64,000 nt of DNA from Xanthocytophaga agilis (GTDB taxonomy: Bacteria > Bacteroidota > Bacteroidia > Cytophagales > 172606-1). The position numbers and the translations under genes are program-made. The stretch lies in the NCBI RefSeq assembly GCF_030068605.1, contig NZ_JASJOU010000008.1:310001-374000 (forward strand), in the 5' to 3' direction. Below, in pieces: positions 36,297-46,778 of this stretch; positions within the stretch are counted from its first letter, which is position 1; each line of letters begins with the position of its first letter. The notes beneath the pieces were generated by a model, which saw only the letters and a program-made list of their open reading frames with translations, was not told the DNA's origin and searched no databases.

Positions 36297-39200
36297 ATGG
36301 CATATTCGCTTTCCCAAAAATTAACAGATAATATTGAAGCTATCCAAATTGCTTTAGATTGGAAACCAACCCAGACGCTTAGCTCTACGCAAATAGAAGT
36401 CTTGCAGCATTATTCAGGGTTTGGAGGCATCAAAGCTATGCTTTATCCTGCTGGTGAAAAAGAAGCCTGGCTTCGATTACATGCTACTTCAGAGGATATG
36501 CGGTTGTATGAATCGATGATGCAACTGCATACCATTCTTCAATCACATTTTAGCAAAGAAGAGTATAAGCAAGTAGTGCAATCATTGAAAAACAGTGTAC
36601 TCACAGCTTTTTATACGCCCGCTATTGTCCCTCAAACACTCTATAGTGTTTTAAAAGAACAGGCCATTGTACCCAAACACATTTACGAACCTAGTAGCGG
36701 AGCTGGTATTTTCATTTCAGAAGCAATAAAAGTATTTCCTGATTTGGAACAAATTGTAGCTGTAGAGAAAGATCTTTTAACCAGTCAGGTCTTAAAAGCT
36801 TTACTGAGTCAATTACCGATACAATCTATTGTCCACAACAAAGGATTTGAAAATACTCCTTTGGAGGAAAAGGGAAAATATGATCTGATAGTCAGTAACA
36901 TTCCATTTGGCAATTTCTCAGTGCATGATCCATCATTTTCAGATAAAGCACTGTCAGGCAGGATTCACAATTACTTCTTTGCCAAAGGACTTGAAAAAAT
37001 CAGTGATGGTGGTCTGCTGGCCTATCTTACCACAGATAGTTTTCTAAATAGCCCTTCCAATCGGGCAGCACGGGAATATCTTTTCAAGCAAGCTGATTTC
37101 ATTAGTGTGACTGTCATGCCGGATAATCTGATGAAAGAAACTGCCAATACAGAAGCTCCTTCACATTTACTTATCGTCCAGAAAAACGAGAACAAGCCCA
37201 ATCTATCTACCAAAGAAGACTTTCTGCTTGAGACAGTTGAACAAGAGAATGAGTATGGACGCTTTTCTGTCAATGCCTATTTGCATCGGCATTCGGAAGT
37301 GATTGCAGCAAACCAAATTTCAGCTGGTACCAATCAGTATGGAAAAGCGAGTCAGAAGGTATGGCAACATGGCAATCTAAATGACATTGCTGGTGCACTA
37401 GCTGCAACCATTGCAGAAGGGCTTCAGAAACGATTTAATGCAGAACGTTTTCAGCAAAGCCAGTCCAGTTTAACACAACAAGATCATAAGTCCAAGCTTA
37501 CCTTGTTACCTATTCCTGAAGGTCAAATAAGTACTTCAGGATTACAGCTGAGTTTGTTTGATACTAGTTCTGTAAAGGAAGTGAATCGGGCTCAATCCTA
37601 TCTGACTTCTCAAGATCAGGATATTATTCAATCTGCTTCTGCTCGCATTGTTCAGAAAGTAACCACCAAAGCCAATCCGGAACATGAAAGCATTGTTCTG
37701 CTGACAGCCAAGTCTAAATCATCTAAGTTATATGTGTATAAGCTTTGCTCTAATGTAGCGGAGATTGAGTTTCCAACTGAATGGACAAATGCAACAAGTA
37801 TCACCAGACAACTGGAAAAATTATCTCAAACACTCGCTCAATATGATCATGAGTATATATATCAGGGAGATACTTCTTTTCAGTTTAAGGAAAATAATGC
37901 TGCTACCACACTTTCAGAGCTACTGCATCCTATGCCTTTTTATCAGGAAGGGACATTGGTTGTGCAGCAAAATCAGGTAGGAATTGTAACATACAATGGT
38001 ACTCCTTCTGGCAAGGCTTTGTTTATGTCTGTGTCTAGTCTGGATGCAAATCTGGCTTTTTACAAGCTCTATACTCAACTAAGAGATAGCTATCTGATGC
38101 TTTCTCAACAAGAAACATCCCAGAGACAGGAGTTTTCTGAGTTAAGACTACACTTACAGAAATCGTATCAACAGTTCACAGAAGCGTATGGCTTACTCAA
38201 TCTGAGTGTCAACAAACAACGTATTTTCAAAGATGAGCCGTTTGGACAGAATATTATTTCTTCTCTGGAACGGAAAGAAGGGGAACATTTTGTTACATCT
38301 GATATTTTTCAAAAGCCTCTTTTTCCAACCAAAACAACTTTTCAAACTACTGATCCATTAGAAGCACTGACGTACTCTCTCAATGAAAAAGGAAAAGTAG
38401 ATCTACCCATGATGCGTCAAATCACTCATTTGTCAGAAACTGATTTGATCCAAAGGCTTCAAAAACATATCTACCTGAATCCTCAACACAATAGCTGGGA
38501 GACAACCGATCAGTATCTATCCGGAAATGTCGTTGAGAAACTTCGTATTGCACAGCAAAAAAGCCAGCTAGAACCAGACAATGTGCAGTACCAACGAAGC
38601 CTAGAAGCTATTGCGCATGTGCAACCTGAAAAGATTCCCTTTGAGTTACTGGACTTTAACCTGGGTGAACGCTGGATACCAACTTCATACTATACACAGT
38701 TTGCCTCCAAACTATTTGACTATCCTGTAGGAGTCAGTTATTTTCCTTCACTGGATAGCTTTAAGGTAGAGGCCAAAGGGTATAATGCCAAAATCACACA
38801 GGAGTTTGTGGTTACGCCTAAAGGCGGGCGAACCATGTATGGCAACACACTACTGGAACACGCCCTGGAAAATACAACCCCTTTCTTTACCTATGAAGTA
38901 GAAGGAGCCGATGGCAAATCTATCCGAGTACCCGATAATGAAGCGATTCAACTGGCACATCAGAAAATAGAAACCATCCGCAATACCTTTGTTAGCTGGC
39001 TAAAAGAATTACCTGCCTCAGATAAGCAGCAACTGGAAACACTCTATAACCAGACATTCAACTGTTATGTACTCCGTGAATACAATGGCGATCATCTGAC
39101 TTTTCCAGAACTGGATAAAACCAGATTGGGTATTGATGATTTATACTCTTCACAGAAAAATGCTGTATGGCGTATTCTACAAAACAGAGGGGCGTTGGTT

Positions 39201-40751
39201 GACCATGAAGTCGGTCTAGGTAAAACGCTGACCATGGTGGTAGCAGCTCATGAGATGAAACGATTGGGCATTGCACACAAACCCATGATTCTGGCACTGA
39301 AGGCCAATGTGAATCAGATTGCTGATACCTACCGAAAAGCCTATCCCAATGCAAGGATTCTAGCACCTGCAGAAACTGACTTTACACCCGATAAACGCAA
39401 GAGGCTTTTACATGAAATTAAAAATAATCACTGGGATTGCATCATTCTTACCCACGATCAGTTTGGTAAAATACCGCAGTCACCCCAGATTCAGCAAACC
39501 ATATTTGAGACAGAACTTGCCAATGTAGAACGGGATCTGAAAACGCTCAAAGAGCTGGGTGGTGATATTTCTAAACGGATGCTCAAAGGACTAGAGATAC
39601 GTAAAAACAACCTGGAAGATAAGCTCAAAACGCTAACCAGAGACATAGAATCTAAAAAGGATACAGGCATATACTTTCGGGAACTGGGTGTAGATCATCT
39701 GTTTGTAGATGAAGCGCATAAGTTCAAAAATCTCACCTTTACGACCCGTCATGACCGTGTAGCAGGTCTGGGTAATACGGAAGGGAGTCAGAAAGCACTC
39801 AATATGCTCTTTGCTGTGCGGGAATTACAATCTCAGTTTGATTCGGATTTGTGTGTTACGTTTCTGTCCGGTACACCTATTTCCAATAGCCTGACGGAAA
39901 TGTATCTGATTTTCAAATACCTCCGTCCGAAAGAACTAGAGCGGCAAAGTATTGAAAATTTTGATGGGTGGGCAGCAGTCTTTGCTCGAAAAACAACAGA
40001 CTTTGAATTCTCTGTTACCAATGAAATCATTGCCAAGGAACGCTTCCGCCATTTTATCAAAGTACCAGAGCTAGCCCTGTTTTACAATGAGATTACAGAC
40101 TATAAAACAGCTAAACATATTGAACTGGCAAAACCTGAATTACAGGAAACGCTAATCAATATTCCTCCTACTCCAGCACAAAAGGAATTTACACAAAAAC
40201 TCATGCAGTTTGCCAAAACAGGTGATGGTACGCTGATTGGTAGATCGCCACTTTCAAAACAAGAGGACAAAGGACGTATGCTTATAGCTACCAATTATGC
40301 CAAGAAGATGGCTGCAGATATGCGTCTGATTAATGAAAGTATATATGAAGACCATCCCAATCATAAAGTAAATGTCTGTGCCAGAAAGGTAGCCGAGCTA
40401 TATCAACAAAGCACACCATACAAAGGCACACAAATTATATTCTCAGACATTGGCACACCAAAATCGGATTCATTCAACATCTATGATGCTTTAAAACAAA
40501 AGTTAATTACTGACTTTCAAATTCCTGCTCATCATATCAGCTTTATTCATGATTGGAGCGACAAACAAAAGCCAGAGCTTTTCCACAAGATGAATCAGGG
40601 AGAGATCCGGATTTTGATTGGAAGTACCGAAAAAGCCGGAACAGGGCTAAATGTTCAGGAAAGAGTGATTGCTTTGCATCATCTGGATATTCCCTGGAAG
40701 CCATCCGAACTAGAACAACGCAATGGTCGGGGAGCCAGACAGGGAAACTAG
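36297..40751 (+). CDS. N6-adenine methylase/SF2 helicase fusion (main part)
   Basis: 1484 residues up to a TAG at 40749-40751. Methylase motif [13 protein letters not shown] at about 130 and motif [10 protein letters not shown] at about 200. The helicase part starts near 965: [17 protein letters not shown] (Walker A), [12 protein letters not shown] at about 1137 (DEAH), [17 protein letters not shown] at about 1191, and [20 protein letters not shown] then [11 protein letters not shown] (motif VI). The same frame continues without interruption for 365 codons past the stop. Homologous ICE proteins and phage DarB-type fusions protect incoming DNA, so a similar role is inferred. The stop cuts the protein after the last helicase motif. 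Confidence 0.85.
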   Translation: MAYSLSQKLTDNIEAIQIALDWKPTQTLSSTQIEVLQHYSGFGGIKAMLYPAGEKEAWLRLHATSEDMRLYESMMQLHTILQSHFSKEEYKQVVQSLKNSVLTAFYTPAIVPQTLYSVLKEQAIVPKHIYEPSSGAGIFISEAIKVFPDLEQIVAVEKDLLTSQVLKALLSQLPIQSIVHNKGFENTPLEEKGKYDLIVSNIPFGNFSVHDPSFSDKALSGRIHNYFFAKGLEKISDGGLLAYLTTDSFLNSPSNRAAREYLFKQADFISVTVMPDNLMKETANTEAPSHLLIVQKNENKPNLSTKEDFLLETVEQENEYGRFSVNAYLHRHSEVIAANQISAGTNQYGKASQKVWQHGNLNDIAGALAATIAEGLQKRFNAERFQQSQSSLTQQDHKSKLTLLPIPEGQISTSGLQLSLFDTSSVKEVNRAQSYLTSQDQDIIQSASARIVQKVTTKANPEHESIVLLTAKSKSSKLYVYKLCSNVAEIEFPTEWTNATSITRQLEKLSQTLAQYDHEYIYQGDTSFQFKENNAATTLSELLHPMPFYQEGTLVVQQNQVGIVTYNGTPSGKALFMSVSSLDANLAFYKLYTQLRDSYLMLSQQETSQRQEFSELRLHLQKSYQQFTEAYGLLNLSVNKQRIFKDEPFGQNIISSLERKEGEHFVTSDIFQKPLFPTKTTFQTTDPLEALTYSLNEKGKVDLPMMRQITHLSETDLIQRLQKHIYLNPQHNSWETTDQYLSGNVVEKLRIAQQKSQLEPDNVQYQRSLEAIAHVQPEKIPFELLDFNLGERWIPTSYYTQFASKLFDYPVGVSYFPSLDSFKVEAKGYNAKITQEFVVTPKGGRTMYGNTLLEHALENTTPFFTYEVEGADGKSIRVPDNEAIQLAHQKIETIRNTFVSWLKELPASDKQQLETLYNQTFNCYVLREYNGDHLTFPELDKTRLGIDDLYSSQKNAVWRILQNRGALVDHEVGLGKTLTMVVAAHEMKRLGIAHKPMILALKANVNQIADTYRKAYPNARILAPAETDFTPDKRKRLLHEIKNNHWDCIILTHDQFGKIPQSPQIQQTIFETELANVERDLKTLKELGGDISKRMLKGLEIRKNNLEDKLKTLTRDIESKKDTGIYFRELGVDHLFVDEAHKFKNLTFTTRHDRVAGLGNTEGSQKALNMLFAVRELQSQFDSDLCVTFLSGTPISNSLTEMYLIFKYLRPKELERQSIENFDGWAAVFARKTTDFEFSVTNEIIAKERFRHFIKVPELALFYNEITDYKTAKHIELAKPELQETLINIPPTPAQKEFTQKLMQFAKTGDGTLIGRSPLSKQEDKGRMLIATNYAKKMAADMRLINESIYEDHPNHKVNVCARKVAELYQQSTPYKGTQIIFSDIGTPKSDSFNIYDALKQKLITDFQIPAHHISFIHDWSDKQKPELFHKMNQGEIRILIGSTEKAGTGLNVQERVIALHHLDIPWKPSELEQRNGRGARQGN

Positions 40752-41849
40752 CTGGCAAGAGAACAGTATGGTAATAAGGTGCAATCTTTTGTCTATGCTG
40801 TTGAGCAGTCACTGGATAACTACAAGTTCAATCTGCTTAAAAACAAGCAGACCTTCATTAGCCAGATGAAAAACTGTGAACTGAATGTTCGAACCATTGA
40901 TGAGGGAGCTGTAGATGAAAAAAGCGGGATGAATTTTTCAGAATACATCGCCATCCTTTCAGGTGATACATCACTACTTGAAAAGTCCAAACTGGAAAAG
41001 AAGATAGCCGTTCTGGAAAGTCTGAAAGTAGCTCACTACCGCGAACAATCCAAAGCGAAAACCAAGCTGAACACTCTTATACAGGAAAAGTCTGTTACAA
41101 TTAAAATTCTAAATCAGTTAAAGGAAGATGCAAGTTGGTATCATAGCCAACTTCGGTATGAAAAAGAGGGAACAAAAGCAAATCCCATTCAACTGACAGG
41201 GTTAACTTCTAATAATACAGAAGCAATTGGAAAATATCTTATCCGGTTACACAATACCTGGAATCAGGAGCAAACAAGCAAAATTGGAACGCTCTATGGA
41301 TTTGATCTTTATATCAAACGAGACAGAGAAGATCAATGGGATACAAATCAGCTTGTAGAAAGCTATAAAAATAGTTTTTATGCTCGACGGCCAGGAAGTG
41401 AGATTCTGTATACGTTTAATCAGGGTCAGCCTAATAAAGATAATCCCAAACTGGCAGCCCGTTATTTTCTGAATGCGATAGATCGGGTTGATTCTCTTCA
41501 GGCAAAGTATCAAAAGGATTTAGAAGAACTAAAAGCCAATCAAACTATACTTACAGAGCTCACTTGCAAATCCTTTGATAAGGAGGCAGACCTTATTCAA
41601 CTGAAAAATGATCTGGCAAGAATCGAACGAGAAATTACCCTAAAGATCCAACACAACCAGCTTACACAAACTGAGCAGAAGACTATCTCTGCAACAGAGA
41701 AGAATACCCAATCTGTTTCTCCAAGTATCTGCCAGTATGTTACTCAGCCTTTGCTGAAAGTGATTACTCGTTATACAAAGGCTACTACTAAATCTGATAT
41801 CTGTAAACCTTCGCCTATTGTCAAACGCCACCTGAGAGCTAAACTTTAA
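40752..41849 (+). pseudogene. C-terminal part of methylase-helicase after in-frame TAG
   Basis: Same frame as the upstream part: LAREQYGNKVQSFVYAVEQSLDNYKFNLLKNKQTFISQ continues the usual post-helicase YAVExSLDxYKF region, followed by coiled coil (KSKLEKKIAVLESLK) and a C-terminal helical tail. Only a GTG at 40779 could restart it. It is not independent: one base change created the stop, or the stop is read through. Confidence 0.75.
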
Positions 41850-41861
41850 CTACGTACTTCT

Positions 41862-42191
41862 ATGACTAACAGTGTCTATACGATCAACAAAGGCATTAAT
41901 AAAAGCATTGAATTCAAAGGCCTCAAAGCTCAATACATCTGGTATCTGGGAGCAGGTGTTGTAGGCTTACTGGTTCTATATGCCATATTCTATTTTATAG
42001 GCTTAAACACATTTATCAGTCTGGGTATCATTCTAACTTTAGGTGCAAGTATAACGCTTCAGATTTATAAGCTCAGCAATACCTATGGTGAATATGGTCT
42101 GATGAAAAAGATTGCCAGACGACAAATTCCTAAGGTTATCAAATCCTATAATCGGGACATATTCCTTCGAATAAAAATCAAAACACAGTAA
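41862..42191 (+). CDS. traF: Conjugation protein TraF (DUF4133)
   Basis: 109 residues. YTINKGINKSIEFKGLKAQYIWYLGAGVVGLLVLYAIFYFIGLNTFISLGIILTLGASITLQIYKLS has two TM helices, and YGEYGLMKKIARRQIPKVI is the conserved end of DUF4133/TraF, a VirB3-like inner-membrane subunit. It sits directly before traG, as in CTnDOT. Confidence 0.88.
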   Translation: MTNSVYTINKGINKSIEFKGLKAQYIWYLGAGVVGLLVLYAIFYFIGLNTFISLGIILTLGASITLQIYKLSNTYGEYGLMKKIARRQIPKVIKSYNRDIFLRIKIKTQ

Positions 42192-42259
42192 GTAGGAAAT
42201 CCTAAAGATTACCACTCTCAATCATACTACTTTATAACTCCTTTCAACTATGTATCAAG

Positions 42260-44725
42260 ATGGAAAAAGTGCTGCAGGATATATTTCCCATTATGGGCAT
42301 TGAACATGACTGTTTATTGTCAAAACAAGGTGATGTCACACTGGTATTTCAGGCAGAACTTCCTGAAATATTTACTCTCTCGAACCAGGAGTATGAAGCA
42401 TTTCATCAGATCTGGATTAAAGCCATTAAGGTATTGCCACGTTTTTCTGTATTTCACAAACAAGACTGGTTTTTAGAAACACAGTACAAACCTGACTTTA
42501 CTCAAGCTGACAATAGCTTTCTATCCCATAGTAGTGAACGTTTTTTTAATGAACGTCCCTTTCTGGAACACCAATGTTATATCATGCTAACAAAAAAGCC
42601 TTCAGGTAGAAAAACTAGCAGTTCTCTATTTTCCAATCTGATTCGCAGTTCGATTGTTCCACAAGAAGTGTTAAAGCCTCAAATGCTTCAGGACTTTCTA
42701 GATAACGCAGGGCAGTTTAAACGGATTCTGGAAGATAGTGGCTTTGTTAAACTGAAACGCCTGACAGAACAAGAGTTAGTAAGTCAACAAAGTAAAATGG
42801 GCTTAGTAGAACGGTATTGCTATTTGTCTACCCAAACAAGCTCACCGCTTTACAAGGACATTCATTTTGAAGAAGGTATCCAGGTTGGAGATCAACATTG
42901 TCAGGTATATACTCTTGCAGAAGCAGAGGATCTACCTGCCTTGTGTGGTTCACGAATTAATTATGATCGGTATTCTACAGATAAAACTAAATTCTCTGTA
43001 GGGTTTGCTTCTACGCTGGGTCAGCTTTTACCCTGTAATCATATTTACAACCAATACATCTTTATAGAGGATTCACAGAAAACCATCCAGAAGTTAGAGT
43101 CCAAACGGTTACGCTTACAATCTCTTTCGGCCTACTCCCGTGAGAATATGCTTGCGCGTGATGCGACCAATGCCTTCTTAAATGAAGCAATCAGTGAACA
43201 ACGTCTACCTGTAAAGGCTCACTTTAACCTTTTGGTTTGGACAGATAGTAAATCCAAACTAAAGGATCTGAAGAATATGGTTTCTTCTGCACTTGCTCAA
43301 ATGGATGCAGTCGCTAAACAGGAAACGGTAGGCGCTCCACAAATCTTCTGGGCAGGCATGCCAGGTAACGAAGCTGACTTTCCAAGCAATGATACCTTTG
43401 ACACCTTTGCCGAACAGGCTGCCTGCTTTCTTAATCTGGAAACAGGGTATCGGTCATCTTTGAGTCCTGTAGGTATTCGGTTAGGAGATCGGTTAACAGG
43501 AAAGCCTGTACATGTAGATATCAGTGACGAACCAGTCAAACAAGGTATCTGTACTAATCGCAACAAATTCATCCTTGGTCCTTCAGGAAGTGGTAAGTCA
43601 TTCTTTACCAATCATATGGTACGGAGTTACTACGAACAGGGAACCCATATTGTACTGGTAGACGTAGGTCATAGTTACAAAGGGTTATGCGACATGGTAA
43701 AGGGATACTACTTTACCTATGATGAAAAGAATCCTATTCGGTTTAATCCCTTCTTTATTGGTGAGGAAGACAAACTGGACACAGAGAAAAAAGAGAGTAT
43801 AAAAACCCTGCTATTAGCGCTCTGGAAGAAGGACAATGAAACATTCAATCGCTCTGAGTATGTAGCCTTATCTAATGCCTTGCAACTCTATTATGAGAAA
43901 CTAGAGAATACTCCTACCCTATTTGCGTGCTTTAATAGCTTCTATGAATTCTTGCGGGATGAGTTTGTGATAATACTCAGCAATGACAAAGTAAAAGAGA
44001 AGGATTTTGATGTCGACAACTTTCTGTATGTACTCCGCCCCTATTATCAGGGAGGTGAGTTTGATTACTTGTTGAATGCTACTGAAAACCTGCATATGCT
44101 CACTGAACGGTTCATAGTTTTTGAACTAGATAATATCAAAGATCATCCTATTCTGTTTCCGGTTGTAACAATCATTATCATGGAAGTCTTTATTTCCAAA
44201 ATGCGCAAGCTGAAAGGTATCCGCAAAATGATTCTGATTGAAGAAGCCTGGAAAGCAATCGCCAGAGAAGGGATGGCAGAATATATCAAATACCTGTTCA
44301 AGACGGTACGTAAATTTTATGGAGAAGCGATTGTTGTCACGCAGGAAGTTGAGGATATTATTAGTTCACCAGTAGTCAAACAAGCCATCATCAATAATAG
44401 TGATTGCAAGATTCTACTGGATCAGAGCAAATACCAAAATAAGTTCGATCAGATACAAGAACTATTGGGATTGACAGAAAAAGAAAAGGCACTGGTTTTA
44501 TCTGTCAATAAAGCCAATGATCCAACCCGAAAATACAAGGAGGTTTTTATCTCGCTGGGAGGTATGGTTTCAAAAGTCTACCGCACAGAGGTCTCTCCGG
44601 AAGAATACTTTGCCTATACTACCGAAGAAACCGAAAAGATGAAAGTTCTTCAGTACGCCCGCAAATACGGAAGTATACAAAAAGGCATTGCCGCTCTGGT
44701 CAATGATATAAAAACAAAAGCCTAA
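42260..44725 (+). CDS. traG: Conjugation ATPase TraG (VirB4-like)
   Basis: 821 residues. N-terminal TraG domain (MEKVLQDIFPIMGIEHDCLL, LPALCGSRINYDRY), then Walker A LGPSGSGKSFFTNHM at about 438-452, VLVDVGHSYKGL, Walker B MILIEEAWKAIA at about 655, and KTVRKFYGEAIVVTQEVEDII. This is the VirB4-type ATPase powering pilus/channel assembly at the inner membrane. It looks intact and is of normal length. It is not the same as the TraG/VirD4-type coupling protein at 6980. Confidence 0.93.
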   Translation: MEKVLQDIFPIMGIEHDCLLSKQGDVTLVFQAELPEIFTLSNQEYEAFHQIWIKAIKVLPRFSVFHKQDWFLETQYKPDFTQADNSFLSHSSERFFNERPFLEHQCYIMLTKKPSGRKTSSSLFSNLIRSSIVPQEVLKPQMLQDFLDNAGQFKRILEDSGFVKLKRLTEQELVSQQSKMGLVERYCYLSTQTSSPLYKDIHFEEGIQVGDQHCQVYTLAEAEDLPALCGSRINYDRYSTDKTKFSVGFASTLGQLLPCNHIYNQYIFIEDSQKTIQKLESKRLRLQSLSAYSRENMLARDATNAFLNEAISEQRLPVKAHFNLLVWTDSKSKLKDLKNMVSSALAQMDAVAKQETVGAPQIFWAGMPGNEADFPSNDTFDTFAEQAACFLNLETGYRSSLSPVGIRLGDRLTGKPVHVDISDEPVKQGICTNRNKFILGPSGSGKSFFTNHMVRSYYEQGTHIVLVDVGHSYKGLCDMVKGYYFTYDEKNPIRFNPFFIGEEDKLDTEKKESIKTLLLALWKKDNETFNRSEYVALSNALQLYYEKLENTPTLFACFNSFYEFLRDEFVIILSNDKVKEKDFDVDNFLYVLRPYYQGGEFDYLLNATENLHMLTERFIVFELDNIKDHPILFPVVTIIIMEVFISKMRKLKGIRKMILIEEAWKAIAREGMAEYIKYLFKTVRKFYGEAIVVTQEVEDIISSPVVKQAIINNSDCKILLDQSKYQNKFDQIQELLGLTEKEKALVLSVNKANDPTRKYKEVFISLGGMVSKVYRTEVSPEEYFAYTTEETEKMKVLQYARKYGSIQKGIAALVNDIKTKA

Positions 44726-44755
44726 AAAGGAATCACAAATGTAAATCGTACAGAA

Positions 44756-45430
44756 ATGAAGAAAGCATGTATTCTAATCACTCTGATAATGGGTTTATTT
44801 CTGGCACCCATTCAACAGACAAAGGCACTAGGCATTGCTGCCATTATTAAAGCAGCCGTTGTGAAAGTAATCAAAGCTGTCGATCTAAAAATCCAGCGAC
44901 AGCAGAATAAAGTCATCTGGTTGCAGAATGCTCAGAAGACACTGGAAAATACCATGTCTAAACTTAAACTGGATCAGATCTCGGATTGGATAGAAAAACA
45001 GCGTAGCATCTACAAACAGTATTACGATGAACTGGCACAAGTCAAAGCTCTTATCACCTACTACCAGCGAATCAAAGACATAAGCCAAAAACAAATACGC
45101 CTGGTCAATGAGTATAAACGAGCCTGGCGGTTATTTCAACAGGATAAACATTTCTCTCCTGACGAACTGAATTATATGTCTAAGGTCTATACAGGTATTC
45201 TGGAAGAAAGTGCAAACAACATGGATCAGATTCTGCTAATCACTCAATCACTGACTACTAAAATGACCGATGCACAACGCCTCAAAATCATCCATGCAGC
45301 AGCTGACCAGGTAGAAACCAACTATTATGATCTGGTCGAATTCAATACCCAGAATCAGATGCTCAGTTTACAACGATCCAAAGGCCAGCAGGATATTGAA
45401 GCAACCCGCAAACTCTATGGTTTACATTAG
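44756..45430 (+). CDS. Conjugation protein, TraI/DUF4141-like, copy 1
   Basis: 224 residues. Signal peptide ending TKALG; helical coiled-coil periplasmic protein (LKIQRQQNKVIWLQNAQKTLENTMSKLKL, WIEKQRSIYKQYYDELAQVK) with LVNEYKRAWRLFQQDKHFSPDELNYMSKVYTGILEES and a C-terminal QRSKGQQDIEATRKLYGLH. This fits the VirB5-like TraI position between traG and traJ. The two genes after it are distant copies. Confidence 0.75.
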   Translation: MKKACILITLIMGLFLAPIQQTKALGIAAIIKAAVVKVIKAVDLKIQRQQNKVIWLQNAQKTLENTMSKLKLDQISDWIEKQRSIYKQYYDELAQVKALITYYQRIKDISQKQIRLVNEYKRAWRLFQQDKHFSPDELNYMSKVYTGILEESANNMDQILLITQSLTTKMTDAQRLKIIHAAADQVETNYYDLVEFNTQNQMLSLQRSKGQQDIEATRKLYGLH

Positions 45431-45463
45431 TTTAAGATCCTGTTATCTTCTACAACCAACTAT

Positions 45464-46114
45464 ATGAAAAAACTAGGCATACTAATCGGATTCTTTTCTG
45501 TCTTCACAGCTACGGCCTATTCTCAGAATGTTAAAGAATGGCTTCAACAGAAAAAGACTCAGAAAGAATATTTGCTCAAACAAATAGCTGCCTTACAGGT
45601 CTATATCAAGTTTCTAAAAAAGGGATATTCTATTGCCAAAGATGGTCTTACGTTTATTGGAGACATCAAAGACAAAGAGGTCTCTTTACACAAAAATTAC
45701 TTTCAGAGCCTGGACGATGTTAATCCTGCGGTTCAAAACTATGGCAAAGTATCTGCCATACTCCAGTTGCATGTAGTCATTAAAGAAACTTGTAAAAAGG
45801 ATAATAAGGAGATTAAATCCAGTCAGGTATTGACCGCTGATGAAATAAGTTATATCCAGCGGGTATATGAGAGATTGCTATCTGAATGTCAGCAGACAAT
45901 AGATAACCTGTCTGCACTAACAACCAGTAATATACTTTCTATGAATGATGCAAATCGGCTAAAGCGAATTGATGAGTTATATATCCAGATGCAGGATCAC
46001 TATACTTTCCTCAAACACTTCCATAGTGAAACAATGGTTCTTGTTACTTCTCGCATCCGGTCGCAAAAAGATATACAAACCAGTCACACGTTGAATGGAG
46101 CTTCGACACAATAG
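45464..46114 (+). CDS. TraI-like paralogue 2 (often labelled TerB-like)
   Basis: 216 residues with signal peptide (MKKLGILIGFFSVFTATAYSQN). It shares the layout of its neighbours: VKEWLQQKKTQKEYLLKQIAALQVYIKFLKKGYSIAKDGL, then LTADEISYIQRVYERLLSECQQTIDNLS and MNDANRLKRIDELYIQMQDHYTFLKHF. Such proteins are often called TerB-family, but nothing here indicates tellurite resistance. Probably a periplasmic channel or adhesion component. Confidence 0.65.
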   Translation: MKKLGILIGFFSVFTATAYSQNVKEWLQQKKTQKEYLLKQIAALQVYIKFLKKGYSIAKDGLTFIGDIKDKEVSLHKNYFQSLDDVNPAVQNYGKVSAILQLHVVIKETCKKDNKEIKSSQVLTADEISYIQRVYERLLSECQQTIDNLSALTTSNILSMNDANRLKRIDELYIQMQDHYTFLKHFHSETMVLVTSRIRSQKDIQTSHTLNGASTQ

Positions 46115-46130
46115 AAAACGGAATACAACT

Positions 46131-46763
46131 ATGAAAAAGCTATGTATACTTCTGATTCTTTTCCTTGCTACTACAACCACTAAAGTACAGGCGCAGGAAC
46201 AGGAGATTCAACAACTACTCTTGAATATAGGAAAGCTTGCCCAATTCAAGCAAATCCTGAAAGATCTGAAAAAAGGGTATGAGATTATTTACAAAGGTTA
46301 TACGACTATCAAAGGTATATCTGAAGGCAACTTCAAGCTACATCAGGTGTTTTTGGATGGTTTATGGCAGGTTAGTCCAGAAGTGAAGAAATACAAAAGG
46401 GTAAAAGATATTATTAACTACCAGTTTCTACTGGTAAAGGAATACAAACTTGCTTACAACCGATTTCGAAAGGATGACAATTTCACACCGGAAGAAATCA
46501 ATTATCTGGGATCTGTATACGAACAACTCTTCAAACAAAGCCTTACCCATCTGGATGAATTAACCGTTGTAGTTACAGCCAATAAATTACGCATGAGTGA
46601 TGAAGAACGCCTCGGGGCTATTGACCAGATCTTTTCACATATGCAGGATAAGCTTCTTTTTCTTCGAGAGTTCAATAAAAGTACAACTCTTCTGGCTATT
46701 CAACGGGCACACCAACGCAATAACAATCAAACATTAGAAAATCTATACGGCATAGCCCAATAG
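46131..46763 (+). CDS. TraI-like paralogue 3 (often labelled TerB-like)
   Basis: About 210 residues from the ATG at 46131 (MKKLCILLILFLATTTTKVQAQ); the longer frame overlaps the previous gene and lacks a signal start. ILKDLKKGYEIIYKGYTTIKGISEGNFKLHQVFLDGLWQVSPEVKKYKRVKDII and FTPEEINYLGSVYEQLFKQSLTHLDEL parallel copy 2 closely. It ends NQTLENLYGIAQ, like copy 1's TRKLYGLH. Third of three tandem copies. Confidence 0.65.
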   Translation: MKKLCILLILFLATTTTKVQAQEQEIQQLLLNIGKLAQFKQILKDLKKGYEIIYKGYTTIKGISEGNFKLHQVFLDGLWQVSPEVKKYKRVKDIINYQFLLVKEYKLAYNRFRKDDNFTPEEINYLGSVYEQLFKQSLTHLDELTVVVTANKLRMSDEERLGAIDQIFSHMQDKLLFLREFNKSTTLLAIQRAHQRNNNQTLENLYGIAQ

Positions 46764-46778
46764 CTTAATCTACTACTT

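Noticed and set aside
36118-36303. Minus-strand ORF opposite the methylase-helicase start
   Set aside because: It is antisense to the DUF1896-like gene and start of the methylase gene and shows no protein-like composition.
45464-46763. Tellurite resistance (TerB) genes
   Set aside because: Although such proteins often carry that label, they have signal peptides, lie within tra genes and lack other ter genes.
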